Source: Anisus vortex
Lineage: Eukaryota; Mollusca; Gastropoda; Planorbidae
Assembly (NCBI GenBank): GCA_949126835.1
Contig: OX421497.1
Coordinates: forward strand, 5,278,636 to 5,342,635
Reading direction: 5' to 3'
Length of the DNA: 64,000 nucleotides
Shown here: positions 34,321 through 46,367 of the stretch, one piece after another
Numbering within the stretch: the first letter of the stretch is position 1
Layout of the letters: every line of letters starts with the position of its first letter
Translations under genes and position numbers: made by a program
The notes under the pieces: generated by a model
What the model saw: only the letters and a program-made list of their open reading frames with translations
What the model was told of the DNA's origin: nothing
The model's database searches: none

Positions 34321-34714
34321 TTGTTAGTAATTATTCAAAAAGTGATATGGATAGTTGTAAGGATAGAGAGATTATTTTTTTAATATAATAATATATATTA
34401 TTATATTTTGAGTATGTCTAGGACAGAATATCATCAATTGTGGGCTTTTAAGAAACCATTATGGCAACTGTTACGTAGAACTAGATTTTTCTAGTAATTG
34501 TTGTTTGTTAATGCAGTCACGCTTCAACACCCCCACCCCTTGTTTTTCTTTCTCTTCTAATCTTTTCTTTGGTCTTGTTGTCATTTATTTAAATTCTACA
34601 AGACTTTGTTTTTACGCATGAAGAGTTTTTTTTACTTTCCCCACTTTCCTTGGATGTGCTTATTTTTTAAGTCAATTCAAGCGAAATCCTTTCTCTCGAA
34701 TTAACCCCCACAAA

Positions 34715-34812
34715 GGCTAATATAAAAGCTATATAAAGGCGATATAAAGGCGATATAAAGGCTATATAAAGGTCATATAAAGGCTAATATAAAGGCTATA
34801 TAAAGGCCAGGC
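34715..34812. repeat. short tandem repeat, tataaaggc-type
   Basis: About nine imperfect 10-12-bp units (gctatataaagg, gcgatataaagg). Confidence 0.85.
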
Positions 34813-34829
34813 GATTAACAAGTTTTAGT

Positions 34830-35200
34830 TTTTGTAATCCTATTTGGAACTAGAGGTGTTCCAGACACAAAGCCTTCGCCGCATCCTCAAGATCGTTTGG
34901 CCAAACACGATATCAAACGAGGACCTGCGTGAGAAAACAGCAGTAGTCCCATCTGCAGTTAGCATCTCAGCAAGGAGATGGAGAGTGTCAGCTGACTCCC
35001 TCCCCAGGACAGCCCTGAGATGGACTACCCAAGGTAGAAAAATCGAAAGGCAGACTAAAGGAAACATTTAGAAGTACGGTAGAAAGGGACCTGATGGCTA
35101 GGGGCCTGAACCTAGAAATAGCACCGATTGCTGCAACAGAACGAGATAAATGGAGGTCTTTGGCTTTCGCTTCTGGCGCCAGCCGGCATGGAAAGGACTG
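34830..35200 (+). pseudogene. LINE ORF2 C-terminal fragment, one frameshift
   Basis: Reads LEVFQTQSLRRILKIVWPNT then ISNEDLREKTAVV (34841-34950). After a frameshift near 35065 it reads GTFRSTVERDLMARGLNLEI then TERDKWRSLAFASGASRHG, stopping at about 35200. This is a second LINE lineage whose C-terminus (FQxxxLRRILxIxWPNTISNEdL) differs from the RTE-like copies. It lies within intron 2 of the aminopeptidase gene. Confidence 0.78.
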
Positions 35201-35659
35201 AGAGAGGGTGAGATTCGGAGTTGTATATCTGTTATTATTTACCCAGTTTGTTAGTGAGATTTACTTGTGATTGTAATATTAGAATACAAGACCGTGCAAA
35301 TTTTCTTTGTATATCTGTAATACTATTATTTGACTTTGCATTCTAAGGTAGACTTAGATTTTTTTAAATATCTCTAGATTCTATTTTGTATATTGTAATT
35401 GTTACATTTATTTTTTAGTCAATAAATTGTTATTGTATGGTTTATCTTATCACTTGACTTCCTTAGCATCTTTTTGTGCTCAGTTTTATCTATTGATCAT
35501 TTGAAATCCTGAATTGGTTCTGATTTTCGGTTTTTAAAGCTACTACTCTTCTATATTGCGTTGTTAATCTACGAGCCAAATCAAAAAGTAAAGTAAATAA
35601 AACCATACCTAATACAACAATCAAAGCGGCACAAGCTGACAGTGTTCGGTCATGTGTTG
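35201..35659. other. intronic AT-rich sequence
   Basis: No recognised feature. Confidence 0.4.
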
Positions 35660-35870
35660 CGGCTAGGGATGTTAAAACCGGTGTTTTTTTTGTCAAAACC
35701 GGTGTTCGGTTCTATAAAACCGGTTTAAAACCGGGTGTCGGTTCCCTCTTCCCCGCGCAATGTCACAAAGTTTCGTGGGTATAATTGAAAAAATAGTTCA
35801 AACTTAAATAATTGTTTGAAGGGCATTCAAGGGGTTGATTTGTGTGAATACAATATGATTTCGTACACTT
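35660..35870. mobile_element. AAAACCGG-type MITE, copy 1
   Basis: Starts tagggatgttaaaaccggtg and carries inverted aaaaccggttt words. The body attgaaaaaatagttcaaac and ggcattcaaggg is shared with 55795-55990. TAGGGATG is a common hAT-MITE terminus, so a hAT origin is inferred. Confidence 0.6.
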
Positions 35871-35894
35871 TACCATAAAATTCTTTAGATTAGA

Positions 35895-36240
35895 TAAGCA
35901 GATAAATAGACATGTAGGTACATAGACATATAAAAAGATATATCGGTATAGGTATTTTTAGTATGTACCGGTAACCTAAAATAAGTAGGTAGATTTATAG
36001 GTAGTTATGTATGTGTGTATGTAGGTAAGTAGATAAATACCTCTTTAGGTATATAGGTTTGTAAATAGTAGGTAGGTATTTGTGCAGTTAGGTAGGTATA
36101 TGGGTGGATACGAAGTAGGTATGTTTGTAGCTAGATTTTTGGAGTGTAGGTAGATGTAGATGGATATGTAGGTATTTAGGTAGGTAGGTATGTAGTTAGA
36201 TAGGTGGGTGGGTAGGTGGGTGAGTAGATAGATAGTTCGT
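35895..36240. repeat. degenerate GTAG/GATA simple repeat
   Basis: Impure gtaggtaggtatgtag and agatagatag tracts in intron 2. Confidence 0.75.
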
Positions 36241-36269
36241 AGGAAGTTTTGTAAGTATGTATCTATGTT

Positions 36270-36320
36270 TGTAACGCAATAGTATTCTTTGTAGAAGGAG
36301 CGTCTTTAATGTATAAGATG
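36270..36320 (+). mobile_element. tiny LINE family A 3' end
   Basis: gtaacgcaatagtattcttt followed by gtagaaggagcgtcttt is the last 50 bp of family A, sense orientation. Confidence 0.6.
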
Positions 36321-36408
36321 TGTGTATGTTATTACGTCTCTATTTGATTTAATTTACTAATTAACTTGGCTCGTTGATTAACAACGCAATATAGAAATGA
36401 GTAGTATC

Positions 36409-36690
36409 ATAGACTATAATAAGATGGACCGCTATGCTCTATTTTTAGAGCTTTTTTATGTACTTTTTTTGCGTGCGCAACCAATAACGCTGTCTTAAAT
36501 GACTTCTACGCACCTCGTTGTTTCTTAAATGTTTCCGCTGAAATTTTAAGTTTTCATTGAGAAAATCGAAGCGATTCAATAAAACGGAAGTGCAAAGGAA
36601 ACAACGAATCGGAAATTCCGAAAATCAGTCTATCGAGTCATCATATAGCAGAAATACTAAAGCAAGCGGTCCATGTATATTATAGTATAC
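36409..36690. mobile_element. 282-bp MITE with catagactataata ends
   Basis: The left end, catagactataataagatgg followed by accgct, is mirrored by agcggtccatgtatattata followed by gtatac at the right. It is the complete single-copy form of the unit that makes the inverted repeat at 21651-22567 (shared tcatatagcagaaatactaa). Non-coding. Confidence 0.8.
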
Positions 36691-36699
36691 AGAAGATCT

Positions 36700-37195
36700 A
36701 CACAAATTCGGTATTTCAAATGATCAACAAATAAGAACTGAACAAAACGATACGAAGGAAGTCATGTGTTAAGATACCATAACAATAACAGTTTAATAAC
36801 GTAAAATACATTTTACAATTACAAAATACAAAATATATTTAAAAAAAATTCAGAATCTACATAAGAACCCTGAGTCAAATAAGTGTAGTACAGGAATACA
36901 AACATGTGCAAGACCTTGTTTAAGTAATATAATCACAATTGAAGATCGCACAAACCATAGTACAATGACAGAAGATATATACCACCAAATGCTAATATAA
37001 AAACTAAAAAGACTTGTTAACCAGTATGGCCTTTATAATATACCGTCTATGGGGGTAAGTTCGGGAAGAAGGATGTCTATAAAATTAATTAAAATAAACA
37101 CCATCAAGGCCATTATAAAGAAAATATTACTTCATGCGTAAAGAAGCTAGAAGATTAAGAAATGACAAGTCGAAAAAAAAAGTTTTTGCGTGCGA
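36700..37195. other. intronic AT-rich sequence
   Basis: No recognised feature. Confidence 0.4.
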
Positions 37196-37612
37196 TAAAC
37201 TGTGACGGCTACAGCTGCAATACAAGAAACTATAAATTAACAATGGGGGTATTAAAGTGTGACGGCTACAGTTGCAATACAAGAAACTATAAATTAACAA
37301 TGGGGGCATTGAAGCGTGACGGCTACAGTTGCAATACAAGAAACTATAAATTAACAATGGGGGCATTGAAGCGTGACGGCTACAGTTGCAATACAAGAAA
37401 CTATAAATTAACAATGGGGGCATTAAAGCGTGACGGCTACAGTTGCAATACAAGAAACTATAAATTAACAATGGGGGCATTGAAGCGTGACGGCTACAGT
37501 TGCAATACAAGAAACTATAAATTAACAATGGGGGCATTGAAGCGTGACGGCTACAGTTGCAATACAAGAAACTATAAATTAACAATGGGGGCATTAAAGC
37601 GTGACGGCTTTA
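37196..37612. repeat. 57-bp minisatellite, seven units
   Basis: Nearly identical 57-bp units (gtgacggctacagttgcaat, then acaagaaactataaattaac). Open frames of 155-162 codons on both strands arise only because 57 is divisible by three. It ends 95 bp upstream of aminopeptidase exon 3. It is not CRISPR, since there are no spacers. Confidence 0.96.
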
Positions 37613-37707
37613 TCGCAAAACAAATACTAGAAAAATCTAGATGTACGTAACAATGTTTGTAGATCGATAGAGCACTTTAACTAAGTACCCGATTTCACAA
37701 ATTTCAG

Positions 37708-37833
37708 AAACAACCATCTACAAGAAAAAACACCACAGAAATTTTGGAAACCTTCAGAAAACATATGTCACGACTTCGGATTAATGGCACCAATATTGCA
37801 GGATATATCCAATATACTACAGATCCACATATG
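37708..37833 (+). CDS. XPNPEP2: Xaa-Pro aminopeptidase, exon 3
   Basis: Acceptor cacaaatttcag, donor atg|gtcagt, 42 codons in phase 0. It includes NTTEILETFRKHMSRLRING and AGYIQYTTDPHM. This aligns with the start of the creatinase-like N domain of aminopeptidase P (NTTxxLxxLRxxM, then AYIIPxTDAHM). Exon 4 continues directly with the next conserved block. The preceding intron of about 4 kb holds two LINE pieces, two MITEs and a minisatellite. Confidence 0.9.
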
Positions 37834-38159
37834 GTCAGTTGTATAATGATCTAGAGACAAAGAAAGAAAACAATTATTTATTTAAATTCTTTTTTTTGTC
37901 AATAGCACCTATTAATAATATTATTTTTCAAAATATTCCTATCTAATAAGTGAGCCGGCTCAATATAACAGCTGCGCGTGTGGTCGCATGGGGCGCCGTA
38001 ATGAGCAATGGGTCGTCACCAATAATATGCCAAGAAAATTTAAAAAAAATGTAACAGTAGGCTAAATTCAGTTTTATTTTCAATCTGACGTCTTAAAATT
38101 CGAGAAAATAATATTGGCCTAAATATAAATACTTTTTTAAATACATAATAAACTTATTA

Positions 38160-39130
38160 GAGACGCTAAAGTCATAAAGTCATAAAGTTCATTCACATAG
38201 TTTGATGACGTCATAAAAATAATCTCAGCGCATCCTTTTTTTATATTTTTGTGACGAAAAATTAAAAACGTTAGACCGGCATTTTCAACGTGAAACCAAA
38301 GTTGTCTTTTTATTATCGTTTTCTGACCAAACTGACAACTGCGGTCATTTAAATTTTTTTAAAAACCTTGACAGTGTTCACCGCAGTAACGCAAAGAACA
38401 TTTATAGCAAATTTCATGTAATTCTGCTCAGTATTTAAAAAGATTATACGGTATGCACAACATACATACATACATATGCAGACTTTTGAGATTTATATAT
38501 ATACTAGCAGATATGTGCCCGATTCTTCGAACGGGCTAAAATTAATTTTCAAATACATTGTAACTACCCATACAGTTAAGACAAAAGTCTTAAGCGGTGA
38601 CAGATATTTTCCGGTAGGCTAATCTAAACGTGAAGGAATTATTCCCCGTGCATTCACAAAGTTAATTCGCACCGTTTAATTTAAACATTGCCCGCTACAA
38701 AGGTTATAGGTCTAAGCTTAACCGTGAATGAAATTTTGTTCCCTTTACTCACAAAATTATTTCGCAAACTGGCAATTGAAACATTGCCCGCTACAAAGAT
38801 AATGTAACACTAATGCAATTGAATCATTGCCCGCTAAAAAGGTTATAAGCTTAAACGTGAATGAAATTTCGTTCCCTTCAATCACAAACGGACACAAAGT
38901 TCATTCGCAAACCGGCAATTGAAATATTGCCCGCTACAAAAGATAATTTAACACGAATAAATTTTAAACATTGCCCGCTACAAAGGTTATAAGATTAAAC
39001 GTGAATGAAATTTAGTTCCCTTCACTCATAAAGTTTGTTCGCAAACCGGCAATTGAAACATTGCTTGCTACAAAAGATAATTTAACACGAATAAAATTTA
39101 AACATTGCCCGTTACCAAGATTATAAGCCT
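38160..39130. repeat. composite repeat block with cattgcccgctacaaagg units
   Basis: 38200-38510 is duplicated at 39670-39960 (aatctcagcgca, cggtattttcaacg, cagtgttcaccgcagtaacg). Between 38570 and 39130 irregular 100-130-bp units recur with acattgcccgctacaaagg, gtgaatgaaatttcgttccc and cgcaaaccggcaattgaaa. 38519-38620 is partly duplicated at 39135-39220. This is probably a DNA transposon or Helitron-like element with internal tandem units. Confidence 0.65.
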
Positions 39131-39234
39131 AAAGGTGCCCAGTTATCCGGACTGGCTAAAATTATTTTCAAATATACTGTAGTTACGCATGCAGTTATAA
39201 ACAATAGTCTTGAGCGGTAATAAAGTATCATGTT

Positions 39235-39520
39235 TGGATGGTCACAGGAAAAACACTCTTGGTGTGCGCTCGTTTGAATCTGTGGCGCTTTCACCGTGGA
39301 ACAGCTTACCTGGGACACTAACAAACTCTGCGACAAAAGTGTCTTTTAAGAAGAATTTAAAGACATTTCTTTTCCACTAAGATGATCGAATACACCTCCA
39401 TCGGCAAAAAACTTGTTTAAAACTATTTTAGAATGTTATTGTCGTTTTGTTTTTATGAGCGCTGAGCATGCTTTGCATTAGCATGGAGTGAGGCGCTATA
39501 TAATAATTATTATTATTTTC
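39235..39520 (+). mobile_element. LINE family C 3' end with (ATT)n tail
   Basis: The + strand reads GHRKNTLGVRSFESVALSPW then NSLPGTLTNSATKVSFKKNL, and a stop follows KTFLFH, the usual LINE ORF2 end. The UTR closes with gaggcgctatataataatta and (att)n. It is inserted in the composite repeat block. The antisense tails at 4986-5030 and 54890-54960 share the tatagcgc-taat signature. Confidence 0.75.
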
Positions 39521-39669
39521 GGGTAATTTAAACAATTTAAATATTGCACGCTACAATTTACGACGCAAATTAAAACGAAATTTTGTTCCCTTCTTAAAAT
39601 TTTCCTCTACAAAGTTAATTTAATTAACAATACGCAAAATTTGATGCCCTCATAAAAAATACAGATCTC

Positions 39670-39962
39670 TGTGCGAAGTTCGATGACGCAATACAGAAAT
39701 AATCTCAGCGCAACCTTCTTTCTTATTTAGTTTTTTGACGCGATCGATCGAATAATGATAAAAAGTTTAACCGGTATTTTCAACGGAAACCAAAATTTAT
39801 CTTTTTATTCGCGTTTTTTGACCATACTGACCTCTGCGGTCATTTACATTTTTTTAAACCTAGACAGTGTTCACCGCAGTAACGCAAAGAATATTTGTAG
39901 AAAATTTCACGTCATTCTGTCCAGTATTAAAAAAGATTATGCGACATGTACATACATACATA
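39670..39962. repeat. second copy of the 38200-38510 repeat
   Basis: About 80% similar by eye over 290 bp and ends in a (cata)n tract that forms the target of the next MITE. Confidence 0.7.
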
Positions 39963-40209
39963 CAGTGCTTTTTTTGTGACGGTACGCACCGGTGCGGCGT
40001 ACCGGCACCTTTTTCAATGTAGGGAAAAAATTATTACTTTTCTTGTATTTAAAAGCTTATTATTAATTTATTATATCATTAATTTGTTAAAATTGAATTA
40101 TTTTAAAATTGCGCGCAATAAGAATTAAAATAAAAAATGCGAAACTGCTTTAACAGTTAGGCAATCCACCACTGAGTACCGGCACCTATTTTTTTACAAA
40201 AAAGCACTG
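39963..40209. mobile_element. 247-bp hAT-type MITE in a CATA microsatellite
   Basis: Ends cagtgctttttttgtgacgg and ttacaaaaaagcactg form inverted repeats, with accggcacc words near both. Both flanks are catacata, consistent with an 8-bp duplication although the target is itself a (cata)n tract. Confidence 0.8.
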
Positions 40210-41257
40210 CATACATACATACATACATACATACATACATACATACCCACATACCGGTGAAATGGGGTAACTTTGTACCACTCTTTTCATACTTAATAAT
40301 ATTTGTACACAGTCTTTAATTATTTTGATGATGTTAATAGCTCTAACTAGGGAAAACGACAACATAAAAAGGAATAAATAAGTAAAAGAAAACAATTTCG
40401 GAGAATTAAGTTTTATTTTAATATTTTGTGGGGTGGTCAAAGGGGTTACTTTGGACCAAAAATATTAATTGAATAAAAAAATATTATTTTGACCAAAAAT
40501 ATCTAAAATGATATTACAAGCCATTCAACATTAAATAACAAACTAAATTGCATACTGAAAATGAAACATTACATTTTAAAATATTTTAACATTTGTCTAA
40601 TTTATTTTTAGACTGTGTGCCTTTGTAGGTGGATTTGCGGTATCCGGTCATGTTTTGAATGGTGTAAAATAAATTTGAAAAATAGTCACTAATAACTTGT
40701 CGAGATGTAGGAGCTTTTTTTTTAAAGTGTTGGTTAATATTCTCTTTCTGATTTTGTCCTTGTAGCGATAAAGAAAAAAGTCCAACCAGACCAGTTGTTT
40801 TTAAACATATAAATTGATCTTCCTTGTTTGTCAAAGTATGTCTTGACCACTTTTATTATGTCTGAGTCATCATTAGTATGTCTTCTTAACAGGAGTCAAA
40901 CTTTCTTGCCCCTGGTTTTGGTTTGTAAGTGCGGGGTATTTTTATTCTGAAAAGATATGGTCAAAATAAAGATTTTCAGATAACCCTTTGTTATTAAATT
41001 GATATAATCTTATAGCATATTGTCACGTGCGAAATCAGCTACTGACGTATAATATTATATTTAGGAATGTAATATTTATACATTCTTTTGATTCACATCC
41101 CTCTTGGATCCTACAAGGTTGTATAAGAATTAGTATTGGTGTTATTGTAGTAGATTTGATATTTATTTGGCTCGTAGGATGTGTTTTAAGTGTATGAAGT
41201 GAATTAGGTAAACTTTACCTTAATATAGAGGAAATTCACAATCCTGTTTGAATGATT

Positions 41258-41628
41258 AAACACAATTTTATTCCAACAAGTTGAAATTATGAATATAACA
41301 GCAACACAGAATACAGGTACCAATATTATAGGATGAAACTTAATCAGTTGAGATTCTTCTATATCGTACTAAGCCGAAATAACGTATCTTTTAAGAAAGT
41401 GGTCAAGAACAGTCCTCACACAATCGCGCCCAAGCTAGAACTAACTAACGATCTCAAAACCCTCGTGCGCGACGTATGACGCATTTTAATGTTATGACGT
41501 AGTGTCTAGACATATATATGTTTTATTCCTAACACGGAAACATTTCGGGTTTAAGATTATTTCTTTTGAACTTTAATTAATAATAATAGAACCAATATAA
41601 TTATGGAAATAAAACTACTTTCGTAACA
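41258..41628 (-). repeat. 3' LTR of the minus-strand LTR element
   Basis: Same 371 bp as 46368-46738. It differs at a few places, for example near 41460 and 41516-41518. Confidence 0.92.
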
Positions 41629-42555
41629 CTCGCCCCGCCCCCTTAAGACACAAAGGAATCACAGACAGTGTTAAGTATGTAATTATTTGTAGTGTATCCA
41701 TAAAATAAAATAAACCGATTTCCCAAAATATCCATAAGGTTTAATGGACTATTGGACAATCTTTTTAAGATTAAAATGAACCATATATTACATATACCTT
41801 CAATAACAAAGTTGTTATTATGGAATCCCTTATCATATTATCTTACCAGTGTATGTGACACATTAATAAATATTCATACCTTAAACAGTAACCCGTAGGT
41901 CAATCTTGCTTATCACTCTTACTAAACTTACTTTAGCAAATGATTATTAATTAAACATTTATTTATCAATTAATATTTACAATTATGATTTTTGTGTGTA
42001 CAACGTTGACCATAAATCCATTACCACCAATAACCAATTCCCATAGAATTGATATGAATTACCCAAATAAGTGGAACCGATTAATAATTGATAGATAATT
42101 CTTTAGAAAGTTTAATTTATTTATAACCGATTATTGTATTATTAACTAATGATTTTCAGTTATTATTTTAGTATGATGTCTCAATTATGACATCAAGAAT
42201 ATTTAAAATGTGATAATCTCAGCTGATTTAGCTTTTACATAGCATAAAATAAGACATCCAAATTATAACATGACGACATAGAAAACAAACAATTTGCAAA
42301 ACACATCAATAGAATTCATTGAACAAACACAAGTGTGGATGTATTCAAGTTAACTACCGGTGTGTGTGTGTGTGTGCAAATGGTGTATGGAATATTTACC
42401 TTTTACCTCACAACGTATGATTGTTTCTAATAGAATTTGAAGTTTGGTTCTGTAATGTTTCATGGTGTAATAATTTAAAACATAGTTTATTTATTGTCCT
42501 ATTTACAATAATATACATGTAAATTAATACAATGAATGACATAAAAGAAAACATT
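41629..42555. other. non-coding remainder of the LTR element
   Basis: No RT or RNase H motif is readable in any frame. A (gt)n run lies near 42361. The purine-rich tract next to the LTR is at 41629-41645 (minus strand). Confidence 0.6.
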
Positions 42556-45500
42556 TCATGAGAAACTGACTTCCTCTTGTTCCATCAGTCTTGTTCTATT
42601 GCGTACATCTGCAAATAGATTAATATCAATATGTTCATTAATTTGACCTTTGATAGCGGATTGTTCGCAAGCGGGTAAATGTGCCAATTTTTCATTAAGG
42701 GTTTTTAAAACTTTTGTGATTTGTAATTTGCTTTCTGCCAATTCACGTTCAATTTCGGGTGAATTATTCCCGACTTTAATAACAGTGTTTACCGAGGCAA
42801 CAACTTTTTGTTCTTCTCTGGTAATGTATGGTTTCAACATATTGATATGGCACACTCGTTGCGATTTCCGTCTATCAGGGGTCTTTACAAGATAGGTAAC
42901 CTCACTAAGCTTAGCCATAACCTCGTAGGGTCCTGTAAATTTGGCACTCAGGGGTTGACCAGACAGTGGCGTCAGCATGAGAACTTTATCACCAGGTTGG
43001 AAGATACGGGTTCTTGCGTTGACGTCATAATAGACCTTCATCTTGTCTTGTGCCTGCAAAAGATTAGATCTGACTACTTTTAATGCATTATACAGTCTAT
43101 TTCTAAAGTTCTCCACATATGTTAGTAGACCAGTGTCTTCAGTGGATGATAACCATGTCTCTTGTAGCAGCTTTAGTGGTCCACGAACTGTGTGTCCGAA
43201 TACCATTTCAAAGGGACTGAAACCAAGAGATTCTTGTACAGCCTCTCTGGTTGCGAAGAGTGCGAAGGGAATACCACGATCCCAGTCGTCGTTATGCTAG
43301 AAACAGAAAGTACGGAGGATATTTTTCAATGTTTGGTGGTATCGTTCCAGTGCGCCTTGACTTTGTGGATGATATGCACTCGATACTGCATGACGAATAC
43401 CCAGCCGTTCTAAGACTTGGCGAAATAACTTCGATGTGAAATTTGAACCTTGATCTGACTGCACGGTTTTCGGAAGACCATATCGGGTGAAGAATCCGAT
43501 AAGTGCATCAGAGATTTTGTCGGCATTGATGCTATGTAGAGGAATAGCCTCTGGAAATCTCGTTGCCGAACACATAATAGTGAACAGATACTGGTGGCCA
43601 GCCTTAGTTTTAGGCAACGGACCGACGCAGTCTATAATGATGTGACTGAAGGGTTCTGAGAATGCTGGTATGGGTCGTAGAGGAGCTACCGGAATGGTCT
43701 GATTCGGTTTGCCGACCATCTGGCAGACATGACATGATCTGCAAAACGATGTGACGTCACGACGTAGGCCAGGCCAGAAGAAATATGGAAGAATCCTGTC
43801 GAAGGTTTTCTGTATCCCTAGGTGACCAGCATACGGTGAATCATGGGCCATATGTAATATGTCCTTGCGGTATACATTGGGTACCACGATTTGATGTACT
43901 TCGCTGCATGTTTCATCGTCATTTTCTTTCCCTCTCCATTTCCTCATTAACAACTCGTCCCTCAGGTAATAACCTGCGGCCATTGTTTCTAACTTTCCTT
44001 CATTCTTTGCTTCCTCTTTTAGCTTCCCGATCTCTGGATCTTTGCCTTGAGCAAGAATGAGTAGTTGTCTAGGCGACAAATTACTTTGATCAGTATGACT
44101 TGAGTGACCACCTAGAACATCCGCCATAAAGGTTGCTTGTAAGTCAATCTCTGGTGTCGGTTCTGGTTTCTCTGTCGATTCATCAGTCATCTGTTGTTTC
44201 TCCATAGCTTTGGTGATAACACATACTGAATTTTTAGTATTCTTACACTGAACAGAGTCTTTGGGTTCTTTAAATACAGGATGTACCTGATTCTTGGCAA
44301 TGTCACTTCCTAAAAGTAATGAAATGCCTCTGTAGGGAAATTTCTTCACTATCCCAACAATAACAGATCCAGTGAAGTAATTACACTTCAACTGTATACG
44401 ATGTAACGGTGCCGTAAGTGTCCCAGCCATAGTACTGATTAAGGCATACTGGCCTGTATGAGTCAATTTCGACGTTGGTACAGTATTCTTTAACAGTAAA
44501 GATATATCAGCACCGGAGTCACGTAGAATTTTAATCTTCCGTTCTCTAGCTTGATTATCTATAGGTGACACATAGCCCTCGCTAACATCCGATAGCATAC
44601 ACTCGGGTAGTTCCCTGCCTACTGAGTTTCTTGCTACACTACTGCCTCCATAAGTAAACGTTTTATTTACTGATTGTTCATCCGTCACACTCCCTTTGGA
44701 GTTTAAACTAGAATGTTCAATAGCCTCGGTCTTCATTTTAAAGACTTTTTCTGACTTTGAGCAACTTGGACATGCGTGTTTCGCCATCTCCTCATGACTA
44801 ACATCAGATGTCTTTCTTTCAGCTTTAATTCTTTTGTGGGCAGTTTTGTTTATTTGAGTTTCAGTTTGTACGGCAATGTGCGATAAAACCACGTTGTTCT
44901 TGTTTTTAATGGGTCTTTTCTCTTTATGTAGACTCCAACAATTCTCTATTATATGTCCATCTTTCTTACAAAAGGTACAGGTAATTCTCTTTTGTACAAA
45001 ACTTGAATTCTCTTGTTTATCGGCTTTTTGTTTACTTTTATCCTCTGTCGATCTTAACTTCCTCTCTGTATTACTGTAAACTTGTTCTGTAATTTGAAAA
45101 TAATGGCTATGCGGGTGAATAATGACGTATTCATCGGCTTTAACTGCTGCTTGTTCTGCTATTTCAATACCACGATCAGCCAAATGAACTTTTATATCAG
45201 TGCGAATCTTCTCATTAAAATCCTCCATCAGTATGAGATTATATAGTTTTTCATAATCTTTATTCACATTCTTAGATCGTAACCATCGATCAAGATACTT
45301 TTTCTCTAATCTCAGGAAGTTAACATGTGAAACTTCTGGTTCCTTCTTGAACTCTCGATATAACTTTCGATACTTTTCTGGAGTTAGAACATAACTCAAT
45401 AGAACTCTGCTCTTTATTAGTTCATAATCATTGCATTCCACTGGAGTCAAATTCAATACAACATCTAGAGCCTTGCCTTTTGTTAGAGCTGAACGTAAAA

Positions 45501-46107
45501 GTACTGCTTTCTTATCTTCAGGAAATCTATAATCGATCGAGTTTCTCTCGAAGACCATAAAGAACTCATCAATGTCTATGTTCTCCATGCTTGAAACATG
45601 CTTTTTAAACTTATATAGTTCTACATTATTTGCTTCTTGAATCGTATGAGTTGACGAACGAGACTTTGCCAATTCAATCCTTTCATTACTAGCGATTCTT
45701 TCTTTTTCCAATTCCCCCAATCTTCTCTCTTTCTCTGCTTCTATCCTTTTACCTTCTAATTGTAATTCTAACTTCTTCATTTCTAACTGGAATTTCATGT
45801 CCGCACTTAGTTCATTTACATTCATTTTAAATTCATGGTTATTTATGTCTGTTTTCAGGGTTTCTGATACATTGAGAACCACTGATTCTTCATTATTCAT
45901 AGTATTTTCTTTAAGCATTCTACCATGTCTTTTCAAACAGTCCTTAATTTCTTGAATCAATTTACTCCTTACTGGTGTAACTTCAGTAATGTCTATTCCC
46001 AGAGAATTTGCCATTTCTTTTAACTGGGTTACTGACATGCTATTTAACTGTTCTGACGTGATAGCAAAAATATTCACTTGCTCCAGCATAAGATTAGCTT
46101 CCGCCAT
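42556..46107 (-). pseudogene. gag-PR-IN polyprotein with an in-frame TAG
   Basis: The ATG at 46107 opens a frame of 936 codons to a TAG at 43299-43297. The same frame then continues to 42556. The N-terminus has a SAP-like helix-loop-helix segment (LKEMANSLGIDITE), then a charged coiled-coil stretch and the Gag core. A zinc knuckle C-x2-C-x4-H-x4-C follows at residues 377-390, then a protease with DSGA at 530-533. The integrase has an HHCC finger followed by D826, D885 and E921 (D-35-E). After the TAG come the rest of the integrase with a GPY/F module (FTGPYEVMAKLSEVTYLV) and a linker that in relatives leads into RT. RT is missing. Confidence 0.88.
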
Positions 46108-46367
46108 GTTTTTATATCAATGACGTAAATAGAAGATAAAAAATTCAACTTTACCTTTCATAAAGTCCTTTGAAATATTTTTACACCACTGTTAATTCGT
46201 ATCAGATAAATTTTAAGGATGGTTGTGTACAATGCTGAAATAATAGTATGTCCGAACACAGACAGTGCCTCCCACGTAGACAGAATTTTAATAAATACTT
46301 GTTGTAAATCGTTTTCACTAAAACAGATGTATATCCTCAATTTCTTATACAGACAAACTTTAGATCC

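Noticed and set aside
37127..37650. 155- and 162-codon frames and a CRISPR-like array look
   Set aside because: Seven head-to-tail identical 57-bp units have no spacers, and the genome is eukaryotic. The frames are a consequence of the period.
41629..42555. Reverse transcriptase remnants in the minus-strand LTR element
   Set aside because: No YxDD, RNase H or other RT block was found in any frame, so the domain is deleted rather than decayed.
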